Origin: an uncultured Desulfomonile sp.
Lineage (GTDB): Bacteria; Desulfobacterota; Desulfomonilia; Desulfomonilales; Desulfomonilaceae
DNA: 59,266 nt
Assembly: GCA_903896745.1 (NCBI GenBank)
Contig: CAITZA010000047.1
Location: 1-59,266 of the forward strand
Direction of reading: 5' to 3'
Shown: positions 44,529 through 53,705 of the stretch, in pieces
Position numbering within the stretch: position 1 is the stretch's first letter
Layout: the number at the start of each line of letters is the position of its first letter
Translations under genes and position numbers: made by a program
The notes under the pieces: model-generated
The model's input: only the letters and a program-made list of their open reading frames with translations
Database searches by the model: none
What the model was told of the DNA's origin: nothing

Positions 44529-46466
44529 TCATAAATGCTTGAGCAATCCTGGCTTGACTGACGGGAAAAGTTCAGCCCTTGTATGTGGCAAAAATAACGC
44601 TGCCATAAAATTGTCCATGTATGCGGGATCTTCAGATAACTCCACATTGGTCATTGCGCGTGCAATGTCACGGGATTTTTCCATCAAGCTTCTGTCAATG
44701 GCGGCAAGCCTGGCCCCTTTCAACGAAGAATTCCCTATAAAAAGGAATTTTTCCTTAGGAATGTCAGGCAAAAGACCAATATTAACAGAATGATCCAGGT
44801 TTATAAAACTTCCGAACGCGCCTGCAATGATGACTTTATCCAAATCATCCACAGATAGGCCTATTTTTTCCAATAGACACAGATAGCCTGAAAACATGGC
44901 TCCCTTGGCGCGGAGTATGTTGTCAAGATCAACTTCGCTCAGAGTTATATCCTCGCCCAAACCACTCTCTTTAGACCAGCATATCACATATTCATAGCCA
45001 CTCTTGCCCTTTCTTATTCGATTGGTGCTCAAATCGTGGGCAAACTTTCCATTTTGATTCAATATCCCGATAAGCAACATTTGCGACACAATATTGATAA
45101 TTCCTGAGCCGCAAATTCCTATTGCCGGTTTGCCATCGATAGTCTTTAACATTGGCTCCAATGTATCTGGATCGATCAAGATACCTTCTACTGCCCCTGG
45201 AGCGGCTCTCATACCGTATTGAAGGCCTCCGCCCTCGAACGCCGGACCAGCAGAGCATGATGCGGTCATCAGCAAGTCCTTGTTTCCTGCTACTATTTCG
45301 CCATTGGTCCCTATATCTATAAAAAGAGTCATTTCATCACTTTGCCACATACCGTTGGAAAGCACACCCGCTACTATGTCTCCACCAACATAGGATGCGA
45401 CTCCAGGAAATACCATTACGTACGACCCCGCGGGCATCTCCAGACCGAGCGAACGCGCTGAAACCGGCTCAACGTTTTGAGCTGCCGGCACATATGGGGT
45501 TTGCCGCAGAAACCTCGGATAAAGTCCCAGGAAAAGATGCGTCATAACCGTGTTTCCAGCAGCAACCATATAATTTATGGAATCACGCGGTTGTGAGCTC
45601 TTTTCAAGCAACTCTTCAATTATTTCGTTCAATCCCTTGACAACGTGTTGCTGGAGTCTATCCAATCCGTCGCGCTTCAAAGCAAATACAATTCTGCTAA
45701 TGACATCATCGCCCATGGATATTTGTGGATTGTACCGCGATGCTCGCGCTAGTACCGCTCCTGTTTCCAGATCTACCAATTCCCCCCAAAGGGATGTTGT
45801 GCCAATATCGATGGCCACTGCCAGCCGCGGCTTGGTTAGGTGACCAGGAGTGATCTTGATCAGTTTGTATAAATTGTTGTTGAGATGAGGAATTGGGTCA
45901 ACCCTCAAACATGCTGAAAACTTCCAATTATCTTTTCTGATTTCAGCGGGCAATTCCTTGAGGATTTCCAGGTCAGCGCTAACCGGAAAAATATCATGAT
46001 CGATTTTCAGAGTTCGAACGATTCTTTCATAGTCACTGGTATTATCTTCCAGCTTTGGAGCATCCGGGCTCATGAAAACCCTTATAGTCATAGGATCAAT
46101 CTGCGGAACGACGGGTGACTCCATTGGGGTCGCCATGGATATTTTTCTTTCCTGTTCGTCCCTTGGTATAACCTTTCGACCCACTTTGGATTTTGGAACT
46201 TCAATCAATAAATCCGAAATCACCCTAGATTGACAGGCAAGCACAAACCCCTCAGCCCTTGCAGCGGGATCTAGCTTCTCCATCGCCAAAGATGTTACTT
46301 TACCTTCAACTACTTTCACCTTGCATTGCGCACAGGCGCCCGATCCTCCGCAAGCTGCGGGAATAAAAACTCCGGCCTCCAAAGCAACATCAAGCAACAA
46401 CTGACCTGCCGGAACTTCTATGGTTATGTCGTCAGGAAGGAATCTTACCCTTCTTTTTTCAGGCAT
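44529..46466 (-). CDS. RACo-like reductive activator (2Fe-2S + ASKHA, DUF4445)
   Basis: About 645 residues. The N-terminal plant-type [2Fe-2S] ferredoxin domain (residues 1-90) has CGGSGACAQC and a later Cys in LACQSR. A linker follows, and from about residue 215 an ASKHA-type ATPase (AVAIDIGTTSLWGELVDL, FIDIGTNGEIVAG, GICGSGIINIVSQML, IIAGAFGSFINLDHSVNIGLLPD). This architecture is that of the activators which reduce oxidised cobalt in corrinoid proteins (RACo, RamA relatives), linked to methyltransferases and acetyl-CoA pathways. GGAGGCAAA precedes ATG 46466, so that start is preferred over 46481. No corrinoid protein or methyltransferase is encoded nearby. Confidence 0.88.
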   Translation of the reverse strand: MPEKRRVRFLPDDITIEVPAGQLLLDVALEAGVFIPAACGGSGACAQCKVKVVEGKVTSLAMEKLDPAARAEGFVLACQSRVISDLLIEVPKSKVGRKVIPRDEQERKISMATPMESPVVPQIDPMTIRVFMSPDAPKLEDNTSDYERIVRTLKIDHDIFPVSADLEILKELPAEIRKDNWKFSACLRVDPIPHLNNNLYKLIKITPGHLTKPRLAVAIDIGTTSLWGELVDLETGAVLARASRYNPQISMGDDVISRIVFALKRDGLDRLQQHVVKGLNEIIEELLEKSSQPRDSINYMVAAGNTVMTHLFLGLYPRFLRQTPYVPAAQNVEPVSARSLGLEMPAGSYVMVFPGVASYVGGDIVAGVLSNGMWQSDEMTLFIDIGTNGEIVAGNKDLLMTASCSAGPAFEGGGLQYGMRAAPGAVEGILIDPDTLEPMLKTIDGKPAIGICGSGIINIVSQMLLIGILNQNGKFAHDLSTNRIRKGKSGYEYVICWSKESGLGEDITLSEVDLDNILRAKGAMFSGYLCLLEKIGLSVDDLDKVIIAGAFGSFINLDHSVNIGLLPDIPKEKFLFIGNSSLKGARLAAIDRSLMEKSRDIARAMTNVELSEDPAYMDNFMAALFLPHTRAELFPSVKPGLLKHL

Positions 46467-46662
46467 TTTGCCTCCAGACATCGTGAGGGCAACAGCAACC
46501 CCCGATCAACTTGTTAATTTTGGCTAAAAAATTTACTATTATCAAAAAGAGGCCAAGTCGTATATACCCTTGCGCGTTAAGCGTCTAATTTTCATCTACA
46601 ACCATTTGGCCACGCTGTATTTATATCTTAACATAACCTAAGTGGCTTCGAATGAACAATAT

Positions 46663-47304
46663 ATGAAATTAAAAATATCGGAAATTTTTAGAAGCATACA
46701 AGGTGAGTCATCATTCATGGGGTTACCTTGCGTATTCATAAGGCTATCAGGTTGCAACCTTCGATGCCGGTATTGCGACACAGCCTATGCCTGGTCTGAA
46801 GGCTATGACATGCCAGTCTCGGAGATAGTCAGGGAAGTTCTCGAATTCAGGTGCGGGTTGACGCTAATCACCGGAGGAGAACCGCTCATACAGCCAAACT
46901 CCACACACCTCGCACAGGCGCTCATCGATCTTGGTCTCAAAACCCTTGTTGAGACTAATGGTTCGATAGACATTTCAAATCTGCCGGAAAAAACAATCAG
47001 AATTATTGATGTGAAATGCCCGGGAAGTGGTGAAGTGGATCAGTTTTACTGGGGAAACCTTGGTTTTTTGAAACCTTCAGACGAAGTAAAATTCGTCATC
47101 AGCAACAGGCATGACTATGAATGGACGAGAAATTTTGTTCACCAAAACCTTGCAGTTTTCTCGGGCCAGATATTGTTGTCAGCGGCTTTTGGCAAACTCG
47201 ATCCGAAGGAACTGGTTTCATGGATACTCGAGGATAATTTGAACGTGCGGTTTCAACTTCAGTTGCACAAAGTCATCTGGGAACCAACAAAAAGAAAAGT
47301 TTGA
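46663..47304 (+). CDS. queE: 7-Carboxy-7-deazaguanine synthase QueE
   Basis: A 213-residue radical SAM enzyme that converts 6-carboxytetrahydropterin to 7-carboxy-7-deazaguanine on the path to queuosine. The start SEIFRSIQGESSFMGLPCVFIRLSGCNLRCRYCDTAYAW is diagnostic (CxxxCxxC), with TGGEPLIQ and VETNGSI following. ATG 46663 matches the family start; a GTG at 46642 would add seven residues. Neither has a strong ribosome site. queC and queD are not in the window. It is divergent from the activator gene. Confidence 0.93.
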   Translation: MKLKISEIFRSIQGESSFMGLPCVFIRLSGCNLRCRYCDTAYAWSEGYDMPVSEIVREVLEFRCGLTLITGGEPLIQPNSTHLAQALIDLGLKTLVETNGSIDISNLPEKTIRIIDVKCPGSGEVDQFYWGNLGFLKPSDEVKFVISNRHDYEWTRNFVHQNLAVFSGQILLSAAFGKLDPKELVSWILEDNLNVRFQLQLHKVIWEPTKRKV

Positions 47305-47471
47305 TCTCCTGTGTTGATTGTGACGATTTGTTTTCTAATATCAGGAGGTGTTTATAAAAAGTAAGAATCTTTTTTCATCCGTTCGATTTACCGCTATCAT
47401 CATAATTTGCGGTGACAGGGAACAATGTTTAAAAATGTTAAAGTGAATTATTTAATACTGGAGGTAACTGC

Positions 47472-47501
47472 TTGACCAATTGCGCGTGAATATGCTAATA
47501 T
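47472..47501 (+). promoter_or_regulatory. Candidate promoter of the secreted 190-residue protein
   Basis: TTGACC (47472-47477), 18 bases, TAATAT (47496-47501), 75 bases before the ATG. Confidence 0.5.
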
Positions 47502-47576
47502 ACTTCATGGGTATAGTAATCACGGCGGAGAGCTGGATTCTTTGAGTTCAGCAGCTAAGTTCAAAAGGAGCTTTTG

Positions 47577-48149
47577 ATGAAAAAAATTTTTCTTTTCTTG
47601 ATAATGTCGAGCTTGATATGCTCTTCGCCCGGATCAGTTATGGCAGAGGAGGAAATCTATTGGGGAACCCTGCCATCACCAGAATCTGAAATAATTGATT
47701 CGGATTTTTCTCACAAATATGAAGGGCAAAAAGACTTTAGCCTCTTTCGAGACAAGAGTATATATGACGTATGGAAACCAGGGCTTTTTGATGACGAAGA
47801 GGATTCGGGCGCGGTCAGATCTCAACCAATTCAGGAACCGACTGCAGCGCCTCAGATAATTAACAGGGCTACTCCTGCGGCCCGACCCGAACTCAGCGCG
47901 CCGCCGAGAAATGTTGAATCCGCCAGACCTTCGTCTGCCCCTGCGGGTACGGCCCGGGTTTCTCCATCAACTCCCAAACAGGCTGAAACATCTCCAGGAA
48001 GCCAGGAAGCCGCCGTTGGGCCGGGCGCCGATCAAACTGAAAAGCCGGGAACCAAGAAAATGAGGTGGGGACAATCTGATAGCTCATCAACGCCATCAGA
48101 ACCCAAAACAAAATTTGAATGGGGTCAGAATAAGTCTGGCGCCCAGTGA
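47577..48149 (+). CDS. Secreted low-complexity protein, unknown
   Basis: A 190-residue protein. Signal peptide MKKIFLFLIMSSLICSSPGSVMA with cleavage before EEE. The mature part begins with EIYWGTLPSPESE, has SIYDVWKPGLFDDEED, then about 80 residues rich in Pro, Ala, Ser, Thr and Gln, and ends with two similar boxes, KMRWGQSDSSS and KFEWGQNKSG. The W-G-Q/T element thus occurs three times. AAAGGAG lies six bases before the ATG. A promoter and a terminator frame it as a single-gene unit. No family is recognised; a flexible envelope protein is likely. Confidence 0.7.
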   Translation: MKKIFLFLIMSSLICSSPGSVMAEEEIYWGTLPSPESEIIDSDFSHKYEGQKDFSLFRDKSIYDVWKPGLFDDEEDSGAVRSQPIQEPTAAPQIINRATPAARPELSAPPRNVESARPSSAPAGTARVSPSTPKQAETSPGSQEAAVGPGADQTEKPGTKKMRWGQSDSSSTPSEPKTKFEWGQNKSGAQ

Positions 48150-48220
48150 TATATGATTAAGGGTTTGGTTTGTATTCCAGATTTGTTTCATTGTAACGTT
48201 GCCGGATAACATTTAACTTA

Positions 48221-48258
48221 GGCCAGCTTTTTCATGATGAACATGGGCTGGCTTTTTC
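48221..48258 (+). terminator. Intrinsic terminator after the secreted protein
   Basis: GCCAGC (48222-48227) pairs with GCTGGC (48247-48252), followed by TTTTTC, about 75 bases after the stop codon. Confidence 0.65.
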
Positions 48259-48334
48259 ATTTGCTTTCGAGTTAATCGGCAAAATAAGCCATGGTTTAAA
48301 TTAGAAAGAGTCTGGTTCTAATATTTCAGCATTC

Positions 48335-48820
48335 ATGAACTTCCGGCGTAGATTCATTGAACCGTTTCTGCTCTCTGAGCACCCTCCATGGTTTGACGCG
48401 CGTGGCGTAGCCCTGGGTTTGCTTGTAGGTTTCGGATTCCCTTTAGGGCTTCAGTGGATTTCTTTGGGCCTGATCCGTTTGGGAATCAGATTTAACGTCA
48501 TTCTGGCCCTGGCTTTTACCTGGGTTAACAACCCGTTAACTGTCGCGCCTATGTACTGCGGTTATTATACAATCGGCGCCTCCATAATTGGAGGTTCATC
48601 AAGAGTCAGTTCAGAAACTTTCCTCCAGCTTATGTCCCCCATGTTTAATGCAGATGGTTTTTTGGAATCGTTTTATGGGTTGGGTCAAATCGGGTCCGAT
48701 ATTTTGATCAGATGGTCGATCGGAGCTGCGATTACAGGTCTATTTTTTGGCGTTTCAGGCTATATCTTCACATATTTTGTCCAGACCCATCGACAAAAGA
48801 AACGATGCCAACCTGATTAG
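48335..48820 (+). CDS. DUF2062 family membrane protein
   Basis: A 161-residue protein with three hydrophobic segments. The sequence EHPPWFDARGVALGLLVGFGFPLGLQ and the later TWVNNPLTVAPMYCGYYTIGA is the hallmark of DUF2062 (helix, then a conserved N-NPLT box). The function is unknown; some members neighbour glycosyltransferases. The gene stands alone, ending shortly before the converging nth gene. Confidence 0.85.
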   Translation: MNFRRRFIEPFLLSEHPPWFDARGVALGLLVGFGFPLGLQWISLGLIRLGIRFNVILALAFTWVNNPLTVAPMYCGYYTIGASIIGGSSRVSSETFLQLMSPMFNADGFLESFYGLGQIGSDILIRWSIGAAITGLFFGVSGYIFTYFVQTHRQKKRCQPD

Positions 48821-48852
48821 GTCTATCTGGAGCGGATCAGTTATGAAACCTC

Positions 48853-49542
48853 TTATCTATGCTTACCAACCCCAATTTTTGGACAAAAATCATTTATCAC
48901 ACATTTGGAGCACAAAGGGGAAATGGGCTTGCATACATTTTGCCCCCATGTAACAAGCAGGTCATTGTATTCTATCCAGTATTCTGTTGGGAGCTTGGCC
49001 CTCAAAGCCATCTCTGTCTGATCAGGAGTCTTGGTCTGAACGTAGCCCAGCCTGTTACTAATTCTGTGGACATGAGTGTCTACACATACTCCGAGCTTTC
49101 CATACCCGAGAGTGACAACGAGGTTAGCTGTTTTTCTTCCTACTCCCTTCAGTTTTAGTAGTTCATCTATCTCGTCCGGAACTTTCCCACCGTAACTGTT
49201 GATTATTTCTTCAGACACATGCCGCAAGGTTTTAGCCTTGGTCTTGTAAAAACCCACAGGGTAAATAAGTTCCTGGATTTGCGATTCGGTTAAAGCGAGT
49301 AAACCTTGTGGTTCGTCAATTTTAGAAAAAAGTCGCTTCGATGCCGCTCTTGTCGTCTCATCTTTTGTCCTCAATGACAGAATAGTGGTAACAAGCACCT
49401 CGTACGGCGACCTGCGTTTGCGGGATATTTCGGTCACTATTGGCAGCCCCAAACCCTCAGACGCTGTTCTGAGCATGGTTACAGTCAGGTCAATATCAAT
49501 GGAAATGACGACCTCCAGATTTTTTTGAGCACAAATTTGCAT
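48853..49542 (-). CDS. nth: Endonuclease III (DNA glycosylase/AP lyase)
   Basis: About 229 residues. It removes oxidised pyrimidines and cuts abasic sites in base excision repair. SPYEVLVTTILSLRTKD, the helix-hairpin-helix with the catalytic Lys (LKGVGRKTANLV), the catalytic Asp in VDTHVHR and the [4Fe-4S] site C-x6-C-x2-C-x5-C near the C-terminus are all present. The N-terminus has about 20 residues more than usual. The first ATG at 49542 has no clear ribosome site, whereas GGAGG sits inside the frame 27 bases on without an ATG, GTG or TTG behind it, so the start is uncertain (ATG 49476 is another option). Confidence 0.93.
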   Translation of the reverse strand: MQICAQKNLEVVISIDIDLTVTMLRTASEGLGLPIVTEISRKRRSPYEVLVTTILSLRTKDETTRAASKRLFSKIDEPQGLLALTESQIQELIYPVGFYKTKAKTLRHVSEEIINSYGGKVPDEIDELLKLKGVGRKTANLVVTLGYGKLGVCVDTHVHRISNRLGYVQTKTPDQTEMALRAKLPTEYWIEYNDLLVTWGQNVCKPISPLCSKCVINDFCPKIGVGKHR

Positions 49543-49694
49543 TCGCCTGCAGAAGAATTCAGCCCCGGTTTTCGTTCAAAAAGTATCTTGCCCGACATCA
49601 ACCAACGGCCATTAATCCTGCATTATGTCAGCTCAGTTTTTTGTCCGAAACCCTAAATACGCCAAGTTTACTGATTAAGTTACTTCCAGTTTTA

Positions 49695-50660
49695 TCAGTA
49701 ATTAAGCCCTACCTTGCTTCTCACATCTTTCAAGGTTGAAGCAGCTATGGCTCGAGCCTTTTCTGCGCCCCGGGCCAAAACCGTTTTGATGTAACCAGGG
49801 TCTTGCATCAATCTGGTTTTTGTCTCCCTGCTATCCTTGAAGTAGTCCCAAAGAATGCCTACAAGTTCTTTTTTTAATGTCCCGTAAGCCGCGCCCCCTT
49901 CCAGATACAGTCTATTTACCTCTTGTACCCTATCGTTTGGGGCAAAATGGCGGTATATCTGGAATAAATTGCAGTTTTCCGGATCCTTGGGCTCATCTAC
50001 AGGCGTTGAATCTGTCTTGATACTCATTACTTTCTTTTTCAGCGCCTTTTCATCCAGGAAGATTTCGATAGTGTTGTCGTATGACTTTGACATCTTTTGT
50101 CCATCAACTCCTGGAACTGTTGCGACATCATCGTTGATTTCACCCTCAGGCACGACAAAAGTATCGCCGTACATGGAGTTAAATTTGATGGCGATATCTC
50201 TGGTGACTTCAATGTGCTGTTTCTGGTCTTTACCTACCGGCACTATGTTGGCCTGATAGAGCAGGATGTCAGCCGCCATAAGAACCGGATAAGCAAACAA
50301 CCCGTGATTGGGCGAAATCCCCTTGGCGATTTTATCTTTATATGAATGACACCGTTCGAGTAACCCCATTGGTGTGATGCAGGTTAAAATCCAGGTTAAT
50401 TCCGTAACTTCCGGAACGTCAGATTGAACCCAAAAAAAACATTTCTCAGGATCCAGGCCCAATGCAAGAAAGTCGGAGGCAACGTCAAGAGTGCCCTCGG
50501 CAAGCTTTTTCCCATCCGACACACTGGTCATTGCATGATAATTCACAATAAAAACATAAAGTTCTGACCGGTTCATATAAGAAATCATCGGCTTCATCAT
50601 GGCAAGATAGTTTCCCAAATGAAGAGATCCGCTTGGTTGAATTCCCGACAATATTTTCAA
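49695..50660 (-). CDS. trpS: Tryptophanyl-tRNA synthetase
   Basis: A 321-residue class Ic synthetase. The family start, KILSGIQPSGSLHLGNYLAMM, follows immediately after a TTG at 50660 that has AAAGGGGAT eight bases upstream, so TTG is taken as start; the open frame upstream to 50903 does not resemble the family. The HIGH-type motif is in GSLHLGNY. The KMSKS motif is QKMSKSYDN. GKDQKQHIEVTRDIA and the length are typical. The gene is on the minus strand, divergent from the VTT-domain gene. Confidence 0.95.
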   Translation of the reverse strand: MKILSGIQPSGSLHLGNYLAMMKPMISYMNRSELYVFIVNYHAMTSVSDGKKLAEGTLDVASDFLALGLDPEKCFFWVQSDVPEVTELTWILTCITPMGLLERCHSYKDKIAKGISPNHGLFAYPVLMAADILLYQANIVPVGKDQKQHIEVTRDIAIKFNSMYGDTFVVPEGEINDDVATVPGVDGQKMSKSYDNTIEIFLDEKALKKKVMSIKTDSTPVDEPKDPENCNLFQIYRHFAPNDRVQEVNRLYLEGGAAYGTLKKELVGILWDYFKDSRETKTRLMQDPGYIKTVLARGAEKARAIAASTLKDVRSKVGLNY

Positions 50661-50937
50661 ATCTAATCCCCTTTCGACATTAAGCGAACAGCCTCTTGCC
50701 TCATAGCTCCTGATAAAGCTGAAGTCAGAGTTTATTCGGATCATTTTTTCTGGTAACTTATGATCATTACTATAAATCATTTTCGTGGTCAACGCGCAGG
50801 AAAGCTGCGAAAAAAGAAAGACTACAACCTGATGAGGAAAGTAATGGTGGTTTGAAACCCGTAATTCGGGTGGACAGATACAAATTAAAAAGATATAACC
50901 CATTTCCTGTTGGGCATGACGAACGACTAACTGAGAG

Positions 50938-51540
50938 GTGCATGAAACTTTGAATATAGTTAGAAGGTTATATGATTGGGTGCTGTCATGGGCTCATAGC
51001 AGGTATGGTGTGCCGGCCTTGTTTGTCTTATCATTTGCTGAATCGTCTTTCTTTCCGATACCTCCAGATGTTTTGTTAATGGCTTTGGCTATTTCCAGAC
51101 CCAGAAAATCTTTTTACTACGCCTTGGTATGCACCGTGGCTTCAGTCCTTGGAGGCATGTTCGGGTATTTGATAGGCGTAGAGTTTATAGATGTTGTTGG
51201 CTACAGGATAATAGAGTTTTACAATCTCCAACATCAATACGAGGTTGTAGGAAAGCTTTATGAGCAGAATGCGTTTTGGGCTGTTTTTACCGCTGGACTG
51301 ACCCCGATCCCTTACAAGCTCTTCACAATTGCCGGCGGAGCGTTCAAAATTGATTTTACCGTTTTTGTCTTAGCCTCGATATTTGGAAGGGCTTCAAGAT
51401 TTTTCATGGTCGGAGCCCTGATTTACTTTTTCGGTCCTCCAATAAGGACATTCATCGATAAGTATTTTAACATCATGGTAGTGGTTTTTACGATACTATT
51501 GATAGGCGGTTTCGTGGTGATAAAGTACCTGGTCAAATAA
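50938..51540 (+). CDS. VTT-domain (DedA/YqaA-like) membrane protein
   Basis: A 200-residue protein with about four to five hydrophobic segments. LSFAESSFFPIPPDVLLMALAI, ASVLGGMFGYLIG and TAGLTPIPYKLFTIAGGAFKIDFTVFVLASIFGRASRFFMVG match the YqaA branch of the DedA/VTT superfamily, which is linked to lipid carrier flipping and membrane homeostasis. The start codon is GTG 50938 or TTG 50950; GAGAGG lies near both. It precedes the CMD-like gene by 31 bases, suggesting a shared transcript. Confidence 0.85.
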   Translation: MHETLNIVRRLYDWVLSWAHSRYGVPALFVLSFAESSFFPIPPDVLLMALAISRPRKSFYYALVCTVASVLGGMFGYLIGVEFIDVVGYRIIEFYNLQHQYEVVGKLYEQNAFWAVFTAGLTPIPYKLFTIAGGAFKIDFTVFVLASIFGRASRFFMVGALIYFFGPPIRTFIDKYFNIMVVVFTILLIGGFVVIKYLVK

Positions 51541-51571
51541 TACATATATTGCCTGACAGGAGTGTTAAAAA

Positions 51572-51889
51572 ATGTATCTGCCTGATATTTTCAAAACGTT
51601 TCTGGAGAATCATGGAGAAATAGCAGAGGCTTATCAGAAAGCCGGAATGCTTTGTTCAAAGGCTGGACCAATTAGTGAAAAAAATCAGCATCTCATCCAG
51701 CTCGGCATAGCTGTGGGTTTGGGATCAAAGGGCGGGGTAAGGTCTCACGCTCGACGGGCAAAAGATTCGGGGGCAACTGACCAGGAGATTATGCAAGCTG
51801 TTCTCCTGGCCGCTCCAATTGTAGGGTTTCCAGCCATGATGGCGTCTTACGGTTGGGTCAGGGAATCCCTGACACCCCATAAGGATTAA
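51572..51889 (+). CDS. Carboxymuconolactone decarboxylase-like (CMD/AhpD fold) protein
   Basis: A 105-residue all-helical protein of the CMD family: ISEKNQHLIQLGIAVGLGSKGGVRSHARRAKDSGATDQEIMQAVLLAAPIVGFPAM. In peroxidase members (AhpD) a CxxC precedes the His; here the positions read SKGG, so the redox pair is absent and a disulfide peroxidase role is unlikely. ACAGGAGTG lies eight bases before the ATG. The substrate is unknown. Confidence 0.85.
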   Translation: MYLPDIFKTFLENHGEIAEAYQKAGMLCSKAGPISEKNQHLIQLGIAVGLGSKGGVRSHARRAKDSGATDQEIMQAVLLAAPIVGFPAMMASYGWVRESLTPHKD

Positions 51890-51933
51890 CCCGTGTTTTT
51901 TGATATAGTGAAGGGTCGCAATATCACTACGAT

Positions 51934-52710
51934 CTAGCGACCTTTCCAAACCGGCTTTCTTTTTTCCAGGAAACAGGATATCCCCTCCTGGGCATCTTCT
52001 GCCATCAAATTTAGCGTTATTACATTCGTTGCGTACTGGTATGCCTTATCCCGGTCCATATCAATCTGATTGTAAAAGGCGTTTTTCCCAATCGATAGAG
52101 TTAGGGGGCTAGCTTGACAAATTGACCTGGCCATTTCCATGGCCGCATTTTCAAGCTCGGACTCTTCTACCACTTTGTTTATAAGACCGTGTTGCATGGC
52201 CTCCTGAGCGGTGATCAATCTACCTGTCACAAGCATTTCCATGGCCATTTTCCTTCCCACAACCCTTGTCAGGGCAACCATGGGGGTAGTACAGAAGAGG
52301 CCTATTTTTACCCCCGGCGTTCCAAATCTGGATGTAGAAGTTCCAACGGCAAGATCACACTGTGCGACTAACTGACATCCACCGGCTGTGGCTATTCCAT
52401 GTACCTGCGCTATCACTATTTGAGGTATTTCGCTAATAAGTATCATCATCTTTGAACATTGCTCAAAAATGGATTTGTATTCGGATGAATCGCCTCCGAC
52501 CATTTCCCTGAGATTGTGGCCCGAACAGAAATGCTTGCCGGTAGCCCTTATGACTATTACCTTTGCGGAGCGCTGATTTCGAAAATCCTCGAACGCCCCG
52601 GTAAGTTCCGCGATCATGTTTTTGGATAACGCATTGATTGTCGCTGGCGAATTGAGGGTTATGATTCCTATTTCGCCATCAGTATCCACCAAGATGTCCT
52701 TGTAATCCAC
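51934..52710 (-). CDS. Crotonase-fold (enoyl-CoA hydratase/isomerase family) protein lacking catalytic Glu pair
   Basis: A 258-residue crotonase homologue. FCSGHNLREM and the oxyanion-hole region HGIATAGGCQLVAQCDLAV and FGTPGVKIGLFCTTP are clear. The two glutamates of enoyl-CoA hydratase (rat Glu144 and Glu164 positions) are Gln113 and Gly133 here, so ordinary hydration is unlikely. The pattern resembles the ECHDC3 branch, whose reaction is not settled. AAGGAGACGAAG lies before the ATG. It converges with the CMD-like gene (44-base gap). Confidence 0.88.
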   Translation of the reverse strand: MDYKDILVDTDGEIGIITLNSPATINALSKNMIAELTGAFEDFRNQRSAKVIVIRATGKHFCSGHNLREMVGGDSSEYKSIFEQCSKMMILISEIPQIVIAQVHGIATAGGCQLVAQCDLAVGTSTSRFGTPGVKIGLFCTTPMVALTRVVGRKMAMEMLVTGRLITAQEAMQHGLINKVVEESELENAAMEMARSICQASPLTLSIGKNAFYNQIDMDRDKAYQYATNVITLNLMAEDAQEGISCFLEKRKPVWKGR

Positions 52711-52904
52711 CGCTTCGTCTCCTTATTCTGTTTTTGGTTAAGCAGTACTCGCTTGACAAAACATCACGACTTCTGAAAAGAAAAACGATACAGGTTCCGT
52801 GTCTAAAACCCATGCATAAACGGATAAGGCCATAAGACAGGTTAACACATGAAGTTCATTGCTAGAAGATCATTACGAATGTTTTTAAAAAATGGACTGT
52901 TAAA

Positions 52905-53681
52905 TTGACCCCCTTCAAGCAAACTGTTATCAGATCCGGTGTAACTCCGGTAACCTTTGTACTGATGATGTTCTTCCTGCATAATTCCTGTAGCTGCGCA
53001 TGGTCGATAAGCCCTTTTAACAACAGTGTTTCCACCAACCAGTCCATACCCGATCAAGGCTTAAATAGAGCGCGATCAGAACTGGAAAAAAGACAGTATG
53101 CTGCAGCGGTAAAAAGCTTGACTGACACCATAAAGTTACGCCCTGACCTCGCGGAAGCCTATTACCTTCGCGCCAGGTCACTGGATATGATGGGGCAGCC
53201 AATGCGCGCGCTGAAAGACATAAACAAATATATTGAATTGAAACCACAAGATCCAAAAGGTTATGTGCTCAAGGGAGATATCAACAATTTCAATCTGGAC
53301 CATAGAGAGGCCCTGGAAAATTACAGCTTGGCCTTGAAACTGGATTCAAGGATGGTTAATGCCAGGGTCGGTCGGGGGTTGGCCTACGCCGCTCTCGAAA
53401 AATATGATCTGGCTATAAAAGATTATGAAGAAGTAATCAAAGAGAACAAACATCATCACGAGGCGTTAAGTAACCTCGGTATGGCTCTGGCGCTTTCGGG
53501 AAGGACAGAAGAAGCGATTCAAAAACTTTCTGATGCCCTGGCTCTTGAACGAGATCTCGATTGGCGATCCAGACTCAAGAAACTCATTGATGAAATCTCT
53601 CAAGCGTTACCTGGTTCATACCAACAGAACAAGTGGCCGTCCGGAAAAGCTCCAAATCAAATACGGGAAAAACCGTGGTAG
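52905..53681 (+). CDS. Tetratricopeptide repeat protein, probably exported
   Basis: About 258 residues. A hydrophobic N-terminal segment (VTFVLMMFFLHNSCSCAW) looks like a signal peptide or lipoprotein signal. From about residue 50 to 220 five TPRs follow (GLNRARSELEKRQYAAAVKSL, AEAYYLRARSLDMMGQPMRAL, PKGYVLKGDINNFNLDHREAL and so on). The start is TTG 52905, or ATG 52965 just inside the hydrophobic stretch; neither has a strong ribosome site. It would act as a protein-binding scaffold at the envelope. Partner unknown. Confidence 0.75.
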   Translation: MTPFKQTVIRSGVTPVTFVLMMFFLHNSCSCAWSISPFNNSVSTNQSIPDQGLNRARSELEKRQYAAAVKSLTDTIKLRPDLAEAYYLRARSLDMMGQPMRALKDINKYIELKPQDPKGYVLKGDINNFNLDHREALENYSLALKLDSRMVNARVGRGLAYAALEKYDLAIKDYEEVIKENKHHHEALSNLGMALALSGRTEEAIQKLSDALALERDLDWRSRLKKLIDEISQALPGSYQQNKWPSGKAPNQIREKPW

Positions 53682-53705
53682 AAAAGTCAGGCTATTTATC
53701 GCCAC

